Positions 6,028-7,157 of a DNA stretch of 7,157 nucleotides are shown here, in pieces (position 1 is the first letter of the stretch; the number at the start of each line of letters is the position of its first letter). The stretch is from positions 1-7,157 of the forward strand of contig CAIMFE010000252.1 of the NCBI GenBank assembly GCA_903840235.1. The letters run 5' to 3'. Position numbers and translations under genes: made by a program. Below the pieces are notes generated by a model. It did no database searches, was not told the DNA's origin, and saw nothing but the letters and a program-made list of their open reading frames with translations. The DNA is from an uncultured Opitutia bacterium. GTDB taxonomy: Bacteria > Verrucomicrobiota > Verrucomicrobiia > Opitutales > UBA953.

Positions 6028-6053
6028 ACCCGATCACTTGCCTGATTTAGGGT
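6028..6053 (+). terminator. weak imperfect hairpin after the lactonase gene
   Basis: Just after the lactonase stop, ACCC (6028-6031) can pair with GGGT (6050-6053), and ATCA (6033-6036) with TGAT (6043-6046), with a small internal loop and a 6-base end loop. No T run follows, so this is not a convincing intrinsic terminator; it could be a weak or factor-assisted stop or chance. The remaining bases up to the next promoter-like box show nothing else. Confidence 0.2.
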
Positions 6054-6088
6054 CCAGTATTTGATTAAATAAAGAGGCAACCTTTTCC

Positions 6089-6124
6089 TTGGATTAGTGT
6101 TATATAGTTAGCATAATAGCTAAC
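6089..6124 (+). promoter_or_regulatory. promoter-like boxes with overlapping palindrome before the PSCyt1 gene
   Basis: TTGGAT (6089-6094) and CATAAT (6112-6117) are spaced by exactly 17 bases; the -10 matches five of six consensus positions and the -35 three. A perfect inverted repeat GTTAGC-ATAATA-GCTAAC (6107-6124) surrounds the -10 box, so a protein bound there would block polymerase, making it a candidate operator. Transcription would start around 6123-6125, only about 5-7 bases before the ATG at 6130, so the hairpin would mostly not be in the mRNA. Confidence 0.45.
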
Positions 6125-6129
6125 AAATC

Positions 6130-7157
6130 ATGCCCCGATTTTTAGTTTATAACTTTATTATTTTTTTACTGGGCGGGGTCGTGCCTACTTATGCCGCTCC
6201 AAGTTCGGAATTACCGCTCATCGCGCAAAAGGCTCTAGAGCAAAGCCAGACTAATTTTAGTGCGAGTGAATTGGAATTTTTTGAAAAAAATATCCGTCCG
6301 ATTTTATCTGACCGTTGTTTTAAGTGTCACTCCGCCCAAGAAGGAGTTTCGAAAGGCGGATTAATTATGGACACACGTGCGGGCTTGTTGGCCGGTGGCG
6401 ATACGGGGGCGGCCATCGTGCCAAATAATATTGAGAAATCACTTTTAATTAAGGCTGTTCATCAAACCGATCCTGATTTGTCGATGCCTCCCAAAAAAGG
6501 TGGGGCTAAATTACCTGATACACAAATCGCGTTGCTCGAAAAATGGGTGAAGATGGGAGCTCCTGCACCCGTGGGCGCGGGGGCTGTTAAATTAACCGGC
6601 TTATCGCAAAAAGCACGCGATCACTGGGCATTTAAATCTTTTACCAAACCCGCTTTACCGAAAGTAAGTAACGAAGCCTGGTGTCAGAATGAAATCGATT
6701 ATTTTATTTTAGCTAAATTAGACGAACAGGGATTAAAGCCATCGATGCCTACCGATGGTGAATCTTTATTGCGACGACTGAACTACGATTTAATTGGCCT
6801 GCCTCCTTCCAATACGGAAGTTGAAGCCTTTAGTCGGGATTACACTAATGCCAGTGCGGTTGATTCGTATTTATTACAAAATAATAAACCCGCCCATGCG
6901 GTCACTGATTTAGTAGAGAAGACCGTCAATCGATTATTGGCATCGCCGCAATACGGCGAACGTTGGGCCCGACATTGGTTAGATTCTGCTCGGTACGCTG
7001 ACACTCCTGGTAATGGTATTAAACGCGGCGAGGCTTACGCCAATGCTTGGACCTATCGCGATTATGTGATTGATGCATTTAACCAGGATAAACCTTACGA
7101 TCAATTTATCGTCGAACAGTTGGCCGCTGATCGCCTGCCTAATCTCGCCAAAGATGA
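6130..7157 (+). CDS. exported planctomycete-type cytochrome protein (PSCyt1 + DUF1549/PSCyt2), C-terminus outside window
   Basis: The frame is open from ATG 6130 to the window end, giving 342 residues of a protein that is usually 700-1000 or more. The N-terminus is a signal peptide (hydrophobic core 9-19, likely cleavage near A22/A23). A single c-type haem site CFKCH is at residues 63-67, preceded by FFEKNIRPILSDR and followed by KGGLIMDTRAGLLAGGD and LSMPPKKGG (117-125; M119 may be the axial ligand), as in PSCyt1 domains. The DUF1549/PSCyt2 region follows: DYFILAKLDEQGLKPS (190-205), LLRRLNYDLIGLPP (213-226), YGERWARHWLDSARYADT (275-292), AWTYRDYVIDAFNQDKPYDQFIVEQLA (306-332). A DUF1553/PSD1 domain is expected beyond the edge. 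Such proteins are numerous in Planctomycetota and Verrucomicrobiota, often beside sulfatases and sugar-degradation genes; their reaction is not established. Confidence 0.94.
   Translation, partial: MPRFLVYNFIIFLLGGVVPTYAAPSSELPLIAQKALEQSQTNFSASELEFFEKNIRPILSDRCFKCHSAQEGVSKGGLIMDTRAGLLAGGDTGAAIVPNNIEKSLLIKAVHQTDPDLSMPPKKGGAKLPDTQIALLEKWVKMGAPAPVGAGAVKLTGLSQKARDHWAFKSFTKPALPKVSNEAWCQNEIDYFILAKLDEQGLKPSMPTDGESLLRRLNYDLIGLPPSNTEVEAFSRDYTNASAVDSYLLQNNKPAHAVTDLVEKTVNRLLASPQYGERWARHWLDSARYADTPGNGIKRGEAYANAWTYRDYVIDAFNQDKPYDQFIVEQLAADRLPNLAKD

Overview
The window looks like ordinary chromosomal DNA from a bacterium of the Planctomycetota-Verrucomicrobiota-Chlamydiota group, most likely Verrucomicrobiota. 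Three things point there: a planctomycete-type cytochrome protein (PSCyt1 plus the DUF1549/PSCyt2 region) starting at 6130, a secreted lactonase-type propeller, and a cysteine-poor FmdB-like protein. Composition looks moderate in GC with heavy use of TTA for leucine (judged by eye, not computed). None of the seven complete or 5'-intact start codons examined has a recognisable Shine-Dalgarno sequence. The assignment to a phylum is inference from gene families.

Layout. (1) 2-1550, plus strand: the end of a peptide/nickel-type ABC importer operon, with an OppB/DppB-like permease (cut by the window edge), an OppC/DppC-like permease overlapping it by 4 bases, and a small FmdB-like protein 2 bases further on. 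(2) 1556-3243, minus strand: translation genes. trmD and rplS form a tight pair ending in a strong intrinsic terminator (2119-2140). rpsP follows about 280 bases later behind its own leader and has its own terminator (1556-1586). This is the usual rpsP-rimM-trmD-rplS cluster in altered order and without rimM. (3) 3244-3424: a divergent intergenic region with promoter-like boxes and a pyrimidine-rich tract. (4) 3425-6020, plus strand: a phytoene desaturase/carotenoid isomerase-like FAD oxidoreductase, with a secreted seven-bladed lactonase-family propeller 1 base after it. (5) 6130 to the right edge, plus strand: the N-terminal part of an exported c-type-cytochrome protein of the PSCyt1/DUF1549 type, preceded by a palindrome that overlaps a promoter-like -10 box.

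How the parts work together. The Opp permeases would form the membrane channel of an oligopeptide-type importer. TrmD, L19 and S16 serve tRNA modification and ribosome assembly. The oxidoreductase and lactonase are probably co-transcribed, but their substrate is not evident. I found no mobile element, CRISPR array, tRNA, rRNA or obvious new system. The points most worth a second look are the Shine-Dalgarno-less starts with -10-like boxes very close to the start codons, the pyrimidine-rich leaders, the rearranged ribosomal cluster and the palindrome at 6107-6124.
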